Source: Bacteroidales bacterium
GTDB lineage: Bacteria; Bacteroidota; Bacteroidia; Bacteroidales; UBA932
NCBI GenBank assembly: GCA_017472115.1
Contig: JAFUQW010000157.1
Span: 1-7,043, forward strand
Length of the DNA stretch: 7,043 bases
Reading direction: 5' to 3'
Shown here: positions 5,895-7,043 of the stretch, in pieces
Layout: every line of letters starts with the position of its first letter
Position numbering within the stretch: position 1 is the first letter of the stretch
Position numbers and translations under genes: made by a program
Notes under the pieces: model-generated
Seen by the model: only the letters and a program-made list of their open reading frames with translations
What the model was told of the DNA's origin: nothing
Database searches by the model: none

Positions 5895-7043
5895 ATGAGC
5901 ATTTACAGAAAAGCGGTCAATAATCCGGTCACCACGGCACTGATCTTCATTGCCTTGGCTATATTCGGTGTTTTCTCGCTGATAAACATATCTCTTGACA
6001 GATTCCCTAAGTTCGATGCCAATGTCGTGATGGTCATGTCGTCGTATCCGGGAGCCAGTGCAGAGGATATCGAGACCAACCTTACCAAGGTCCTCGAGAA
6101 CTCCCTCAACGGTGTGAGTGACCTCAAGAACATCACATCGACTTCAAAGGAAAACATAGCCCTCATCACTCTCGAATTCGTGGAAGGAGTCGATATCGAT
6201 GTCGCTACGAATGATGTGCGAGACAAACTGGATATGGTGAACTCCATCCTTCCTGACGGAGCTTCACTCCCTGTCATCTTCAAATTCAGCGCTGATGACA
6301 TGCCTATCATGATCATGGCTGCGACAGCGAACGAGAGCCTTCCTGCCCTTGAGAAAATTCTTGATGACAAGGTGGCGACTCCGCTTGCCCGTGTGTCGGG
6401 AGTGGGTACAGTGTCGGTTGCAGGTGCGCCTCAGCGTGAGATCCAGGTCTATGTGGATCCTAACAAGCTGGAGGCATACGGCTTGACAATCAACGGCATA
6501 GCCGGCATAATCGCAGCAGAGAACAGGAATGTGCCGAGCGGTACCATCGATATAGGTTCGAACTCTTATGCTCTCCGTGTTGAGAAGGAATTCACATCGG
6601 CAGAGCAGATGCTGGACATCGTAGTGGGCCATTCAAACGGAAAGACCATCTATCTCCGAGATGTTGCGAGAGTGATCGACGGTGTCGAGGAAAGATATCA
6701 GGAAGCGTATGTGAATGGCGTCCAGGGTGCGCAGATCGTGATCCAGAAGCAGTCTGACGCCAATGCCGTGAATGTGATCAGAGGTGTTCAGAAGGAAATG
6801 AAGAAGATAGTGAAGGATCTTCCTTCCGACATCAACATCACTACCGTGATGGACAGTTCGGAGAATATCCTCAATACTCTCAACTCCTTGAAGGAGACCA
6901 TTATAGTGACCTTCCTCATCGTCATGCTCGTGGTGTATCTCTTCCTTGGAAGATGGAGAGCCACATTCATCATCGTGCTTGCGATTCCGATCTCTCTCCT
7001 TGCTTCATTGATGTATCTCTGGGCTACAGGCAACACGCTCAAC
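5895..7043 (+). CDS. RND-family efflux pump, inner-membrane permease (3' truncated by window edge)
   Basis: This is the proton-driven inner-membrane pump of the tripartite system, of the AcrB/HAE1-like RND superfamily. The frame runs without a stop from the ATG at 5895 to the last base, giving 383 residues of a protein that is usually about 1,000-1,050 long. Visible parts are TM1 (about residues 14-32), then the periplasmic porter region. This opens with the family pattern SSYPGASAEDIE and includes LDMVNSILPDG and VSGVGTVSVAGAPQREIQVYVDP. TM2 (335-351, ending YLFLGRWRAT) and TM3 (356-376) follow at the right edge. The catalytic TM4 acidic residues lie outside the window. RND pumps of this kind export drugs, bile salts or other amphiphiles; the substrate cannot be read from this fragment. 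The ATG is preceded by no Shine-Dalgarno, as for its neighbours. Confidence 0.95.
   Translation, partial: MSIYRKAVNNPVTTALIFIALAIFGVFSLINISLDRFPKFDANVVMVMSSYPGASAEDIETNLTKVLENSLNGVSDLKNITSTSKENIALITLEFVEGVDIDVATNDVRDKLDMVNSILPDGASLPVIFKFSADDMPIMIMAATANESLPALEKILDDKVATPLARVSGVGTVSVAGAPQREIQVYVDPNKLEAYGLTINGIAGIIAAENRNVPSGTIDIGSNSYALRVEKEFTSAEQMLDIVVGHSNGKTIYLRDVARVIDGVEERYQEAYVNGVQGAQIVIQKQSDANAVNVIRGVQKEMKKIVKDLPSDINITTVMDSSENILNTLNSLKETIIVTFLIVMLVVYLFLGRWRATFIIVLAIPISLLASLMYLWATGNTLN

Noticed and set aside
5903..6632. Open frames on the - strand across the RND pump gene
   Set aside because: The + strand encodes a clear RND pump through the same bases; the antisense products have no family resemblance.

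Overview
The window looks like ordinary chromosomal DNA from a member of the Bacteroidota, most likely Bacteroidales. Two perfect matches to the Bacteroidetes -7 promoter element (TAnnTTTG) lie in front of genes, the leaders are A/T-rich without Shine-Dalgarno sequences, and the proteins have a Bacteroidetes look. Base composition is moderate, near 50% GC by eye, with frequent ctc, atc and aag codons. Genus cannot be fixed from the sequence alone.

Left part (1-2149, + strand): the 3' half of the glycolytic gene pgk ends in a strong intrinsic terminator. The next promoter sits almost on top of that hairpin and drives lgt (prolipoprotein diacylglyceryl transferase). A gene for a YbaK/ProX-type aminoacyl-tRNA deacylase follows, with its start codon overlapping the lgt stop (ATGA).

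Middle (2146-3263): an AraC-family regulator is encoded on the - strand. Its 3' end overlaps the deacylase gene by four bases, and it is divergent from the efflux operon. The 143-base divergent region holds a good promoter for the regulator, a partial -7 element for the efflux operon, and a 7-base direct repeat at a 21-base period. The repeat is placed where one regulator could act on both promoters.

Right part (3264-7043, + strand): a three-gene tripartite RND efflux operon in the order outer-membrane channel (TolC family), lipoprotein periplasmic adaptor, inner-membrane RND pump. The pump gene is cut by the window edge. The adaptor carries a lipobox and the R/L/S hairpin-tip motif expected for docking to a TolC channel. 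The channel has an unusual acidic, Gly-rich insertion with a six-residue repeat in its first predicted extracellular loop.

The parts fit together: Lgt would lipidate the adaptor, the three efflux proteins would form one envelope-spanning pump, and the AraC-type protein is the obvious candidate regulator. I see no mobile element, CRISPR array, RNA gene or clearly novel system. The most interesting points are the regulator/operon control region and the channel's loop insertion.
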